A stretch of 64,000 nt of DNA from B1 sp034439755 (GTDB lineage: Bacteria > Bacteroidota > Bacteroidia > UKL13-3), in NCBI GenBank assembly GCA_034439755.1, contig JAWXAZ010000031.1, positions 3,765 to 67,764 of the forward strand. Reading direction: 5' to 3'. Position numbers and translations under genes: made by a program. The notes below the pieces were generated by a model that did no database searches, was not told the DNA's origin, and worked only from the letters and a program-made list of their open reading frames with translations. Numbering within the stretch: position 1 is the stretch's first letter; each line of letters begins with the position of its first letter. Shown here in pieces: positions 50,127-59,945 of this stretch.

Positions 50127-53100
50127 AAAGGTGGCTTTTGCTCCATTTAATGGTGCTGCTTGGCATAGTGGCTGGCGCACAATCTGCTTATAAATTGAGT
50201 TCAAAAGGATTCATTTTACTACAAGATTCTTTCTTAATTGATACCGCAGTTTTAATGCATGGTTCTATTAAAGTGCATGGATATATGGAGAATATAGACT
50301 TTCGCATCAATTATTATCACAGCGCATTCATTAACCTGCAAATCCCCAAGGGGTCTTTCATTCAAATGCAATATGCGCCCATGCGATATCCCATTAAACA
50401 AGTATATCGAAACCGCGATTATGCATTGGTTCAGCCCGAATTTTCTGAAACCATTAACCCTTTTAAATTGAGTAATGACAAGGGAAATTTTGATGCCATT
50501 ATGAAGAGTGAAGGACTCGTAACAAATGGCAGTATTATGCGCGGATTGAGTGTAGGAAATAGCCAGAATGCCGTTATAAATGCCAATTTAAACCTGCAAT
50601 TGGCGGGCAGAATTAACAATGAGGTGGATGTATTGGCGGCCATAAGCGATGAAAATAATCCCATTCAACCAGAAGGAAATACGCAGGAATTACAGGACTT
50701 TGACAGGGTTTTTGTGCAGTTTAGCAAGGCCGAGCATAAACTTGTGGTGGGCGATTATTTAATGAGTAAGCCAGCGGAAAATTACTTCCTAAACTACTAT
50801 AAAAAATCGCGTGGCTTATCTGCAGAAACGCAATTCGGTTTGAACCAAAAACAACAATTAAAAATAGGTGCGCAGGCAGCGCTTTCGCGCGGACGCTTTG
50901 TGCGAAACACGATCAATGGCATTGAAGGAAACCAAGGTCCATATAGGTTAACGGGTTCTAATGGCGAGTTGTTTATTATCCTAATTTCGGGTACCGAATC
51001 TGTTTATTTGGATGGGCAAAAATTAACGCGTGGCGAGCAAAATGATTATACCATTGATTATAATAGTGGGGAGTTGGTTTTTATGCCGCGCCGCCTCATA
51101 ACACAGTATTCTAGGATCATTGTAGAGTTTCAATATTCGGATAGAAATTTTGCCAGAACAGTGTTTGCCTTGCAAACAAAATGGGAAACAAAAAAGAGCT
51201 CGGTTTACCTAAATTATTTTACCGAACAAGACAATAAAAATCAACCTTTTCAACAGAATTTAAGCGATAGCAACAAGCTGCTTTTGTCGCAAGTGGGCGA
51301 TAATCTAGCGCAAGCGAAAGTGTTGAGTGAAGTTCCCCATTCGGCTTTTCAATCGAAATTAATTTTATACAGAAAGCGCGATACGCTGGCTTTTGGACAA
51401 GTGTATGTTCACACCACAGATGCCAGTTCTGATTCTGTTTTTTATGAGGTGAGATTTTCTTTTGTTGGTGCAGGAAAGGGAAATTACAAGCAAAGTTCGA
51501 GTACCAGTAATGGTCGGGTTTTTGAATGGATAGCGCCTGTAAATGGTTTGCCCCAGGGCGATTTTGAGCCTTTTGTTCAATTGATTGCACCCAATAGAAA
51601 GCAAATGTTGGTATTGGGTGCTTCGCATATAATAAAGGAAGGTCATTTGGTGAAAATGGAATTGGCAAAAAGCGATTTCGACCAGAACTTATATAGTGAA
51701 TTAAACAAAAGCAACGATGCTGGTTATGCCGTAAAGTTAGAATGGAGCAATGAACTTAAACTTGGCAATTCTAGCAATCTATTAAAGAGCAATATTCGGT
51801 ACGAATATACTTCACAGCATTTTCAATATGTAGAACGATATAGGAATGTAGAATTTGCCCGCATGTGGAATAGGCAACTTAATAATCTTGCTGGGAACGA
51901 CACTGGAGCAAAGGAACATATCCTAAATTGGCAATTGGGATTTGAAACTAAGGAGCATGGTTTTTTGCGCTACCAATTGGGATATTATAACAGGGCAGAT
52001 GGCAACTTTTTGGGGCTAAATCACCAAGTTAATTCGCGCCTTATGGATAGTAAAAATTCTTTGGATTTAGATGGCGAGTGGCTTCATTCTAACTTAAAGG
52101 CAATTGGTGTGAGTGACTACGGAAATGAGGTTAGGCGGATGCAGGGTGCTTATACAAGAAGCTTTTCTTTTATCCGAGTGGGCGCTTTGGTTCAAACCGA
52201 AAAAAGTGCCTTTAAACAAAACGGCGACTCTTTGTTGAATGGAAGTTTTGCCTTTAAAAAATTTGGATTGTTTTTAAAAAGCAAGGACAGTTCGCAATTG
52301 AGTTATTTTATGGAAGCCAATATGCGCTTGGATTTGTTGCCATTGCAATCTGAATTTAAGGATCATACTTTGGCCAAGGAAATTAAGGCGGGAATGAGTG
52401 TGTTGCAAAAGAATTTTAATAAGTTGAATTTGGATGTTTCTTTTAGGGATTTTCAGGTCTTAGATTCGGCCTTTCAACACTTAAAACCAGAGCAAACTTT
52501 ATTGTCACGCGTGGAGTATGATTATGCTTTTTTTAAGCGCTTAATTACGGCAAATACCTACGTGCAATTGGGTTCTGGAAATGAGTTGCGCAGAGATTAT
52601 CAATACCTGGAGGTGCCCGTGGGACAAGGAATTTACGTGTGGAAAGATTTTAACGAAGATGGTGCGCAACAGCTCAATGAATTTCAAGCAGCATCTTTTG
52701 CCGATAAAAATTTGGCCAATTATATTAAGGTGTATTTGCCTACCACAAGCTTAATAAAAATTCAAAGTACTCAGTTTAGTCAGACACTAAATATTAATAG
52801 TTTTGCTAACCGAAAATTATTAGGTTTTATGGGCTTTCTGAGCCGATTTAGTGATCAAGCAGCTTTGCGTTTGGATAGAAAGGTGCAGGCCAATAGCGAC
52901 AATGTTTTGCTAACTGCTGTAAATTGGAATTTGCAAGATACCAGCATCATAAGTTTGAGTTCCTTGTTAAGGAATACCTTGTTTTTTAACCGCAATAATC
53001 CGCGTTATGGTTTAGATTTTGGTTGGAACCAAGGTAAGAGTAAGATGTTTCAAACCAATGGTTTTGAGAGCCGAAATAAAAGCGATTATTCGTTTGGTGG

Positions 53101-53602
53101 CCGGTATAATTTGAATGCCAATTGGACGCTTTCTGGAGCTTATGTGGTAGGCGATAAGGCCTATTTCTCCCAAATATTTAGCAGCAACAATTACCGGTTT
53201 TCTTATACCGAAATAAAGCCAAAAATTAGCTATCAATTTTTGCAGACTTGGCGCTTAAGTTTAGATTATGCCTTGCAACAATCTTTAAACAAGGCCGAGT
53301 ATGGGGGCGATAAAAGCGAGGTAAATCAAGTAGGTACCGAGTTGCGTTATTCCTTTGTAAAGATTGGGGTTTTAACGTTTAAATACAGCTATTACCAAGT
53401 GCAATTTAATGGGAATATCAACAGTCCGCTTGCCTACGATATGTTGCAAGGTTTAAGCATTGGTAAAAATCAATTGTGGAGTTTAAGTGTGCAACAAAGG
53501 ATTGGTCAAAATTTGCAAATTAATCTCAGTTACGACGGCCGTAAATCGGGATTAATTCCAGTTATCCATACTGGTAAAATGGAGGCTCGGTATTTGTTTT
53601 AG
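50123..53602 (+). CDS. Large outer-membrane protein, uncharacterised Bacteroidota family
   Basis: The 1159-residue protein has a signal peptide (MKRWLLLHLMVLLGIVAGAQ), then about 200 residues ending in repeated GxxxNxxxNAVINANLNLQLAGRINNEVDVLAAISDEN, an Ig-like TGSNGELFIILISGTESVYLDGQKLTRG-type domain (near residues 275-300), and from about residue 330 to the end a long run of strands with aromatic girdles, as in a barrel, ending KMEARYLF with Phe as in other outer-membrane proteins. It is not a TonB receptor (no plug motif seen). Its ATG overlaps the stop of the NtrY-like kinase (ATGA), so production is coupled to that kinase. Confidence 0.75.
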   Translation: MKRWLLLHLMVLLGIVAGAQSAYKLSSKGFILLQDSFLIDTAVLMHGSIKVHGYMENIDFRINYYHSAFINLQIPKGSFIQMQYAPMRYPIKQVYRNRDYALVQPEFSETINPFKLSNDKGNFDAIMKSEGLVTNGSIMRGLSVGNSQNAVINANLNLQLAGRINNEVDVLAAISDENNPIQPEGNTQELQDFDRVFVQFSKAEHKLVVGDYLMSKPAENYFLNYYKKSRGLSAETQFGLNQKQQLKIGAQAALSRGRFVRNTINGIEGNQGPYRLTGSNGELFIILISGTESVYLDGQKLTRGEQNDYTIDYNSGELVFMPRRLITQYSRIIVEFQYSDRNFARTVFALQTKWETKKSSVYLNYFTEQDNKNQPFQQNLSDSNKLLLSQVGDNLAQAKVLSEVPHSAFQSKLILYRKRDTLAFGQVYVHTTDASSDSVFYEVRFSFVGAGKGNYKQSSSTSNGRVFEWIAPVNGLPQGDFEPFVQLIAPNRKQMLVLGASHIIKEGHLVKMELAKSDFDQNLYSELNKSNDAGYAVKLEWSNELKLGNSSNLLKSNIRYEYTSQHFQYVERYRNVEFARMWNRQLNNLAGNDTGAKEHILNWQLGFETKEHGFLRYQLGYYNRADGNFLGLNHQVNSRLMDSKNSLDLDGEWLHSNLKAIGVSDYGNEVRRMQGAYTRSFSFIRVGALVQTEKSAFKQNGDSLLNGSFAFKKFGLFLKSKDSSQLSYFMEANMRLDLLPLQSEFKDHTLAKEIKAGMSVLQKNFNKLNLDVSFRDFQVLDSAFQHLKPEQTLLSRVEYDYAFFKRLITANTYVQLGSGNELRRDYQYLEVPVGQGIYVWKDFNEDGAQQLNEFQAASFADKNLANYIKVYLPTTSLIKIQSTQFSQTLNINSFANRKLLGFMGFLSRFSDQAALRLDRKVQANSDNVLLTAVNWNLQDTSIISLSSLLRNTLFFNRNNPRYGLDFGWNQGKSKMFQTNGFESRNKSDYSFGGRYNLNANWTLSGAYVVGDKAYFSQIFSSNNYRFSYTEIKPKISYQFLQTWRLSLDYALQQSLNKAEYGGDKSEVNQVGTELRYSFVKIGVLTFKYSYYQVQFNGNINSPLAYDMLQGLSIGKNQLWSLSVQQRIGQNLQINLSYDGRKSGLIPVIHTGKMEARYLF

Positions 53603-53655
53603 GTGCTAATTTTATAAAAGAATACCTGCTTTAAACATTTTGTAGTTTAACATTA

Positions 53656-53735
53656 TTTATACCGATTATACAAAATAGATAGTCCATTTTCGACAAATAT
53701 TTCATTGTACTATAACTTTAGGAGAATCGGCATTT
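53656..53735. repeat. Dispersed repeat, partial copy C
   Basis: About 60 bases from TTTATACC through TCATTGTACTAT align with 26450-26508 (mostly substitutions), then CGGCATTTA appears again but the rest has diverged. It lies between convergent genes; the 217-base gap holds nothing else I can assign. Confidence 0.55.
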
Positions 53736-53819
53736 ATTTTCGTGCTTTTGTTTGTCAACATTAATGCTTGAATTAAGCATTTCTTTTACATTGGAATCAC
53801 TTTATTTATCATGCTTTTA

Positions 53820-54905
53820 TCAGTCAACAATAGCGCTTTCTTCAAGCTTCTTTCCAACTTTTGGTTCAATCCAAAACTGAAATAAAGTATAGCAAATAGA
53901 TAATACAATGGCACCTAAAAAAAGTCCAATAAAGCCAGAATACATAAAACCTCCAACCACACCAATGAAAATAACAATCATGGGTACATTGGCATCATTT
54001 CCTAACAAAAAGGGTTTTAATATATTGTCGGCCAAGGTGCATAGAAAAAAATAAGCCGTCCATAACCCAGCATATAAATGGCTTTCGGTTTGAAACAAAT
54101 AGGCCACAATGCCTATCAAAACAATACCTGGCCCAACTTGAACGATGGATAATATTAAGCAAAGTAATACCCAAATAGAGCCGTTTGGAATGCCACAAAT
54201 GTAAATACCTAAGGCAACTAGGGCAGTTTGTATAACGGCCACACCAAGAACCCCTTTTACCACACTTCTAATTGTTTGTACAATAAGCCTCACGTAAGTT
54301 TGTCCATCCTTGCCTACCAACCTGTTAAATAGTTCTTCCGAAACACCTTTTTGATCCCCAATTTTCAAAAATATTCCAGCCAAAATAATGGATACTAGAA
54401 TTTGTAAAATGCCCATGCCCGTATCAATTACAGCGCCAATTACAATTTTGCCTAAGGCCAATAACTTGGTTTGATAGGTATTAAAAAAGTCTTCTAAACT
54501 CTTGTTAAAGGTATTCATGATGACATGAAGTTTCTCTCCAATAACAGGAATATCATACACGAATTTTGGCGGTTCGGGCATCGAAAATCCTTCCGTATCA
54601 AACCGCACTTTTAACTCCATTATAGTGTGCGTTGTAGAGGTGAAAAACAAGGCAGTTGGCACCAAAATAATAGAAAGCAATAAAATGGTAATGACTATTG
54701 AAGCCAAGCTTGAACCCATCTTAAATTTGGTTTCAAAAAAATCTTGAATGGGGCTAACCGCAATGGCAATGATTAATCCCCAAAGCACTGGCATAATAAA
54801 AGGCGACACAATTTGAAAACACCAAAACAGAATTCCAAATAACAGAACCATTCTAATGCCAATGTCTATTGCCTGTTGAGAATAGCTGATATTTTCTTTT
54901 TCCAT
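53820..54905 (-). CDS. AI-2E-family transporter-like membrane protein
   Basis: The 361-residue protein has about eight hydrophobic segments, with the paired opening ILFWCFQIVSPFIMPVLWGLIIAIAVSPIQDFFE and the C-terminal GNDANVPMIVIFIGVVGGFMYSGFIGLFLGAIVLSICYTLFQFW, typical of the PerM/TqsA (AI-2E) family. The family includes putative autoinducer-2 exporters and Na/H antiporter-like proteins; the substrate here is unknown. It lies nine bases behind leuS, so it is on the leuS transcript. Confidence 0.85.
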   Translation of the reverse strand: MEKENISYSQQAIDIGIRMVLLFGILFWCFQIVSPFIMPVLWGLIIAIAVSPIQDFFETKFKMGSSLASIVITILLLSIILVPTALFFTSTTHTIMELKVRFDTEGFSMPEPPKFVYDIPVIGEKLHVIMNTFNKSLEDFFNTYQTKLLALGKIVIGAVIDTGMGILQILVSIILAGIFLKIGDQKGVSEELFNRLVGKDGQTYVRLIVQTIRSVVKGVLGVAVIQTALVALGIYICGIPNGSIWVLLCLILSIVQVGPGIVLIGIVAYLFQTESHLYAGLWTAYFFLCTLADNILKPFLLGNDANVPMIVIFIGVVGGFMYSGFIGLFLGAIVLSICYTLFQFWIEPKVGKKLEESAIVD

Positions 54906-54914
54906 GTCTTTAGA

Positions 54915-57815
54915 TTATATAACCAAATTTACAATTTTACCTTTTACTACAATGATTTTTTTAGGTGTTTTTCCTTCTAACCATTTTTCTACTATGTCAT
55001 CAGCCAAAACACTTTGTTCAATAAAATCTTGCGCTGCATCTAAAGCAAACTCAATATTGGTTCTATGTTTTCCATTGATAGAAATAGGATAGGAGAAGCT
55101 TGTCTCTTCTAAATATTTTGGTTCAAATGTTGGATAAACCGCCTTGGTAATGCTTTCCGCTTCGCCCAAATTTCTCCACAACTCCTCACAAATATGCGGC
55201 GCGTAAGGGGATAAAACAACCAAGAAATCCTTTAGCACCTGTTTATTAGTACATTTAATATCACTCAGTTCATTCACACAAATCATAAAAGTACTTACCG
55301 ATGTATTGAAAGAGAAATTCTCTACATCTTCGGCCACTTTCTTAATGGTTTTATGCAAACTCTTTAATGCATTTTTTTCTGCAACTTCATCCACCACCTT
55401 AAGCTTACCCTCTGCATCATAAAACAAACGCCACAGTTTTTTAAGGAAGCGTTGAACACCCTCAATTCCTTGGGTATTCCAAGGTTTACTTTGCTCTAGC
55501 GGACCAAGAAACATTTCATACATGCGCAAGGTGTCGGCACCGTATTGCTCTATAATAAAATCTGGCGTAACCACATTCCATTTCGATTTCGACATCTTTT
55601 CAACTTCCCACGAACATTGATATTGATGGTCTTCGAGCACAAATTTTGCTTCTGCAAAGTCTTCTCTCCATTGCTTAAATAAGGATTGGTTCAGTACGTC
55701 ATTTTCTACCAAATTAACATCTACATTGAGTTTAACTACCTTGATTTTAGAAAAATCTAAACTCAATTTTTGCTGATTTTGTTTGTTGAATTCCGCAAAT
55801 AAAATAGGAATGTTTTTGATGCTTTCATTCTCATCTATGTATCCTTTAGAAGCAAAAAAGCTAATCGTTTTTTGATCTCCATTATAACAGTCTATTCTAA
55901 ATACAAAATTACTCCTGCCTTGTATCATGCCTTGATTGATAAGTTTCTTGGCCGGTTCGTTGGCCGGAATTAAGCCCAAATCAAACAAAAATTTTGTCCA
56001 AAAACGAACATACAATAAATGTCCAGTTGCATGCTCACTTCCGCCTAAATACAAATCTACCTGCTGCCAATATTGAAGAGCTTCTTTGCCCGCAAAACTT
56101 TCACTGTTTTTAGGATCCATATACCTTAAGAAGTACCAACTGCTACCAGCCCATCCCGGCATGGTAGACAATTCAAAATCATACTCGCCTTTATACTTCC
56201 AATTGGCAGCCCTGCCCAAAGGTGGATCGCCATCTTCGGTAGGCAAAAATTTATCAATCTCGGGAAGAATAATAGGTAAGTCTTTTTCCTCAACAGGGTA
56301 AGGAACGCCATCTTTATAATAAATAGGAATAGGTTCACCCCAATATCTTTGTCTTCCAAAGATGGCATCGCGCAACCTAAAATTAGTTTTGCCTTTGCCC
56401 AAACCCCTTTCTTCAATTTCATGAATGGCCTTTTTAATTGCCTTTTTTACACCCAAGCCATTCAAGAATCCAGAATTAATGCAATTGCCTTCTTTGGCAT
56501 CAAAAGAAGACTCTAATATGTTATGATTGTTGCCATTGTCTATAACTTGTAATATACGCAAATTAAAATGTCTGGCAAAGGCATGGTCTCTGCTATCGTG
56601 CGCTGGAACTCCCATTACCGCGCCAGTGCCATATCCTCCCAACACATAATCTGCTACCCAAATGGGCACTTCTTTTCCAGTAAAAGGATGTATGGCATAC
56701 GCACCAGTAAACTCTCCCGATACGCGTTTCACATCCGATTGACGGTCGCGCTCGCTTCTGTTTTTTGCTGTCTCCACATAATTCATCACCTCATCCAATC
56801 GATCTGGACTAACCAAAGCCAACAGCATTTCATGCTCTGGCGCAATAACCAAAAAGCTCACACCAAAAACCGTATCGGGTCTGGTGGTAAAAACTTCTAT
56901 GTCAAATTTTTGATCTTGTATCTTAAAAAACAAACTGGCACCTTGCGATTTACCAATCCAATTGCGCTGCGATTCTTTTAAACTCTCTGTCCAATCTAAG
57001 CCATCCAAATCTTGCAATAAACGATCGGCATAAACAGTAATTCTTAGGCTCCATTGGTGCATCAATTTGCGCTCCACTGGGTAACCACCGCGCTCACTTA
57101 CCCCGTCTTTTACCTCATCATTGCTAAGAACAGTGCCCAAAGCAGGACACCAATTTACATAAGCCTCGCTTAAATAAGCCAACCTAAAACCCAATAATAT
57201 TTTCTGCTGATTTACCTCGCCAAACTTCTTCCATTGCTCGGCAGAAAATGCTGGATAATCAAACTCAATTCCACCCGTAAGGATACAATCATTTGTTCCC
57301 TTAAATCCTTCCGTTTCAAAAAGTGCCACTAAGGTATCTATAGGTTCAGCCTTATTATTTTTCGGGTTGAACCAACTGTTGAACAGTTGCAAAAAGATCC
57401 ACTGCGTCCAACGATAATAAGCCGGGTCTGACGTGCGCACTTCCCTAGACCAATCGTAGCTAAAGCCTATCTTATCCATTTGCTTGCGGTACCTTTTGAT
57501 GTTTTGCTCGGTGGTAATAGCTGGGTGCTGTCCAGTTTGAATGGCATATTGCTCTGCCGGCAAACCAAAGGCATCATAACCCATTGGATGCAATACGTTA
57601 TAGCCCCTCAATCGCTTGTACCTGCTATAAATATCGCTGGCAATATAACCCAAAGGGTGACCCACATGCAAGCCCGCACCACTTGGGTAAGGAAACATGT
57701 CTAACACGTAATATTTGGGTTTATTGGGATCTTCTTTTACCTCGTAAATTTTATTCTCTGCCCAATATTGCTGCCACCTGGCTTCAATTTCTTTGTGGTT
57801 ATATTCGTTGGTCAT
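54915..57815 (-). CDS. leuS: Leucyl-tRNA synthetase
   Basis: Class I synthetase charging tRNA-Leu. The 966-residue protein has the HIGH-type motif in GAGLHVGHPLGY (HVGH, residues 50-53), the editing (CP1) domain with FTTRPDTVFGVSFLV and GTGAVMGVPAHDSRD, the catalytic-site stretch with GEPIPIYY, WYFLRYMDP, GSEHATGHLLYVRFWTKFL, and KMSKS at residues 740-744. It is longer than E. coli LeuRS owing to insertions near residues 655-725, which I do not recognise. Divergent from ftsX with 176 bases between. Confidence 0.96.
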   Translation of the reverse strand: MTNEYNHKEIEARWQQYWAENKIYEVKEDPNKPKYYVLDMFPYPSGAGLHVGHPLGYIASDIYSRYKRLRGYNVLHPMGYDAFGLPAEQYAIQTGQHPAITTEQNIKRYRKQMDKIGFSYDWSREVRTSDPAYYRWTQWIFLQLFNSWFNPKNNKAEPIDTLVALFETEGFKGTNDCILTGGIEFDYPAFSAEQWKKFGEVNQQKILLGFRLAYLSEAYVNWCPALGTVLSNDEVKDGVSERGGYPVERKLMHQWSLRITVYADRLLQDLDGLDWTESLKESQRNWIGKSQGASLFFKIQDQKFDIEVFTTRPDTVFGVSFLVIAPEHEMLLALVSPDRLDEVMNYVETAKNRSERDRQSDVKRVSGEFTGAYAIHPFTGKEVPIWVADYVLGGYGTGAVMGVPAHDSRDHAFARHFNLRILQVIDNGNNHNILESSFDAKEGNCINSGFLNGLGVKKAIKKAIHEIEERGLGKGKTNFRLRDAIFGRQRYWGEPIPIYYKDGVPYPVEEKDLPIILPEIDKFLPTEDGDPPLGRAANWKYKGEYDFELSTMPGWAGSSWYFLRYMDPKNSESFAGKEALQYWQQVDLYLGGSEHATGHLLYVRFWTKFLFDLGLIPANEPAKKLINQGMIQGRSNFVFRIDCYNGDQKTISFFASKGYIDENESIKNIPILFAEFNKQNQQKLSLDFSKIKVVKLNVDVNLVENDVLNQSLFKQWREDFAEAKFVLEDHQYQCSWEVEKMSKSKWNVVTPDFIIEQYGADTLRMYEMFLGPLEQSKPWNTQGIEGVQRFLKKLWRLFYDAEGKLKVVDEVAEKNALKSLHKTIKKVAEDVENFSFNTSVSTFMICVNELSDIKCTNKQVLKDFLVVLSPYAPHICEELWRNLGEAESITKAVYPTFEPKYLEETSFSYPISINGKHRTNIEFALDAAQDFIEQSVLADDIVEKWLEGKTPKKIIVVKGKIVNLVI

Positions 57816-57939
57816 GCGCTTAATTTCTGTTTAATATAATTGGCCTAAAGTAAACTTTTTTTGCTTTAGCTGCTGTTTTTAAAAGTCTGCAAAAATAGAC
57901 GGCTGCGCAGCCTTTTCCAAAGATGTGACTTATTTATTC

Positions 57940-57969
57940 TTGCAGTCCCCAAAATCCTTTTTATTTTTG
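57940..57969 (+). promoter_or_regulatory. Promoter of the ftsX operon (TTG-N19-TATTTTTG)
   Basis: TTG at 57940-57942 and TATTTTTG at 57962-57969 match the Bacteroidota consensus; transcription would start near 57975, 17 bases before the GTG at 57992. Confidence 0.8.
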
Positions 57970-57991
57970 TGTTCAATAAAAGCAACAAACC

Positions 57992-58855
57992 GTGAGTGAA
58001 CCTATAAAACGCAAGAAAAAATTTAGTTATGCCTTTTCCATTGTCAGTATTTCTATGGTATTGTTGATGTTGGGGCTGTTTGGCTTTTTGGTTTTAGCAA
58101 GCAAACACATGGAAACCTATATCAAAGAAAACATGGTGGTAAATGTGTTTATGCAAGTGAATGCCAGCGAACTAGAAGTGCAGGAGATGCGTGCCAAAAT
58201 TGAATCGCAACCCGCTTTTAAGTCGCTTAGCTTCTTAACAAAAGAGCAAGCCGCTACCGAATTTTCTAACGAATTGGGCCAGGATTTTGTGAGCTTTTTG
58301 GGCTTTAATCCTTTAATGAGTTCTTTTCAAATTAAACTAAAAGCAGATTTCACCAATACCGAATCCATTGCGGCGCTGGAATCGAGCCTAGGCGCTATGC
58401 CTGGTGTAAACGAGGTAAAGTACCAGCGAAATGGGTACGACATGGCACAAAAAAATATTCGCAATATTGGGTTTACTTTTATGGGCCTGGCTATTATATT
58501 TTCGCTAATTGCTGTGGTTTTAATACACAATACCGTTAGGCTGAACCTATACGCCCAAAGGTTTTTAATAAAAAGCATGCAATTGGTGGGCGCTACGCCT
58601 TGGTTCATCACGAAGCCTTTTGTTTGGCAATCTGTGAAGAATGGTTTGTGGGGTTGGGTCATTGCTTTTTTGTTGTTAACGGCGTTGGATCAGACCGTAC
58701 CTGCCTTTGTACCCGAGTGGGGCCAATTTAAACATGGCAGCACGCTGTGGCTCTTATACGGCCTCTTGTTTTTATTGGGCATGTTTATGAGTGTAAGTAG
58801 CAGTTTAATAAGCACACGAAAATACTTAAACGCGCGTTTAGAAGATTTATATTAA
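57992..58855 (+). CDS. ftsX: Cell-division ABC transporter permease FtsX
   Basis: The 287-residue protein has the FtsX topology: N-terminal cytoplasmic basic region and helix (about 10-35), an extracytoplasmic loop with YIKENMVVNVFMQVNASELEVQEM, KSLSFLTKEQAATEFSNELG and VNEVKYQR, then helices near 160, 215 and 260. FtsEX activates peptidoglycan hydrolases at division; ftsE is not in the window. Start is GTG 57992, placed 22 bases after a good -7 element. First of four genes: ftsX, DUF3098, uppP, truB. Confidence 0.92.
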   Translation: MSEPIKRKKKFSYAFSIVSISMVLLMLGLFGFLVLASKHMETYIKENMVVNVFMQVNASELEVQEMRAKIESQPAFKSLSFLTKEQAATEFSNELGQDFVSFLGFNPLMSSFQIKLKADFTNTESIAALESSLGAMPGVNEVKYQRNGYDMAQKNIRNIGFTFMGLAIIFSLIAVVLIHNTVRLNLYAQRFLIKSMQLVGATPWFITKPFVWQSVKNGLWGWVIAFLLLTALDQTVPAFVPEWGQFKHGSTLWLLYGLLFLLGMFMSVSSSLISTRKYLNARLEDLY

Positions 58856-58906
58856 TACCTACGCGTTTCATTTGTTTTTTTTAAGTTTAATTTGAATATT
58901 GCAGCC

Positions 58907-59143
58907 ATGAGTAAAGAAAAAATCGTGAGTAAAAAAGGCCCTAGTGCCGAAAAAGATTTTGTTTTTGGAAAAGAGAATTATACCTTAATGATAGCAGGTA
59001 TTGTGGTCATAATTATTGGGTTTGCCCTTATGGCTGGCACCGAAGATATCTTTGATTTCCGCAAATTAACCTTGGCGCCAATTGTGGTGTTATTGGGATT
59101 TGTGATCGAAATTTTTGCGATTATGCGTAAACCAAAAGTCTAA
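58907..59143 (+). CDS. DUF3098 small membrane protein
   Basis: The 78-residue protein has two hydrophobic helices (YTLMIAGIVVIIIGFALMAG; LTLAPIVVLLGFVIEIFAIM) with EDIFDFRKLTLAP between them, the DUF3098 pattern known only from Bacteroidota, nearly always next to ftsX and uppP. ATG 58907 is chosen; an in-frame TTG at 58892 would add five residues. It overlaps uppP by one base (TAATG). Function unknown; the context implies a role in envelope growth or division. Confidence 0.9.
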   Translation: MSKEKIVSKKGPSAEKDFVFGKENYTLMIAGIVVIIIGFALMAGTEDIFDFRKLTLAPIVVLLGFVIEIFAIMRKPKV

Positions 59144-59943
59144 TGAATATTTTTGAGGCGGTTGTTCTTGCAATAGTAGAGGGCATTACAGAATATTTGC
59201 CTGTGTCTTCTACGGGTCACATGATTATTGCCTCGTCTATAATGGGGATTGCGGCCAATGATTTTGTGAAAATGTTTACGGTGGCCATTCAATTTGGTGC
59301 TATTTTAGCCGTAATTGTTTTGTATTGGAAGCGTTTTTTTCAGACGCTCGATTTCTATTTTAAATTATTCGTAGCCTTTTTGCCTGCCGCTGTTTTGGGC
59401 TTTTTGTTTAACGATTACATTGATGCCATGCTCGAAAATGTGGTGGTGGTTGCCTCTTCTTTGTTAATAGGTGGTGTGGTGCTCTTGTTCATAGACAAAT
59501 GGCTCGATAATACTGGCAAAGAGCAAGATGAAATTACTTATCCAAAGGCCTTAACTATTGGCTTCTTTCAGGTAATATCAATGATACCCGGCGTATCGCG
59601 CTCTGCAGCAACAATTATTGGCGGTCTGAGCCAAAAGTTAAGTCGGAAAGCCGCTGCCGAATTCTCTTTCTTTTTGGCTGTGCCTACCATGTTTGCAGCT
59701 ACGGCCTATAAGTTGTTGAAATTTTATTTGGCAGGCGGATTTAGCACAGCCGAGGCCAGTGATAATTTAATGGCTTTGTTAGTAGGAAATGTAGTAGCAT
59801 TTGTGGTTGCGTTAATTGCTATAAAAGGCTTTATTGCTTTTTTAACCAAACATGGCTTTAAGGTATTTGGTTGGTATAGAATTGTGGTAGGAATAATTAT
59901 TCTTGCCTTACATTTTATGGGCTATAACCTACAAATGGTTTAG
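59143..59943 (+). CDS. uppP: Undecaprenyl-diphosphatase
   Basis: UppP (BacA) recycles undecaprenyl pyrophosphate at the periplasmic face of the inner membrane for peptidoglycan synthesis. The 266-residue membrane protein has both catalytic motifs: VEGITEYLPVSSTGHMII near residue 10 and MIPGVSRSAATIIGG near residue 150, and eight helices. Overlaps DUF3098 at its start and lies two bases before truB. Confidence 0.96.
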   Translation: MNIFEAVVLAIVEGITEYLPVSSTGHMIIASSIMGIAANDFVKMFTVAIQFGAILAVIVLYWKRFFQTLDFYFKLFVAFLPAAVLGFLFNDYIDAMLENVVVVASSLLIGGVVLLFIDKWLDNTGKEQDEITYPKALTIGFFQVISMIPGVSRSAATIIGGLSQKLSRKAAAEFSFFLAVPTMFAATAYKLLKFYLAGGFSTAEASDNLMALLVGNVVAFVVALIAIKGFIAFLTKHGFKVFGWYRIVVGIIILALHFMGYNLQMV

Positions 59944-59945
59944 CC

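Noticed and set aside
51219..51668. A 149-codon open frame antisense to the outer-membrane protein gene
   Set aside because: No start context and the sense strand has a clear coding signal; it is a mirror of that gene.
57901..57912. GGCTGCGCAGCC palindrome as an attachment or insertion site
   Set aside because: It is short, has no partner copy in the window and no mobile gene nearby.
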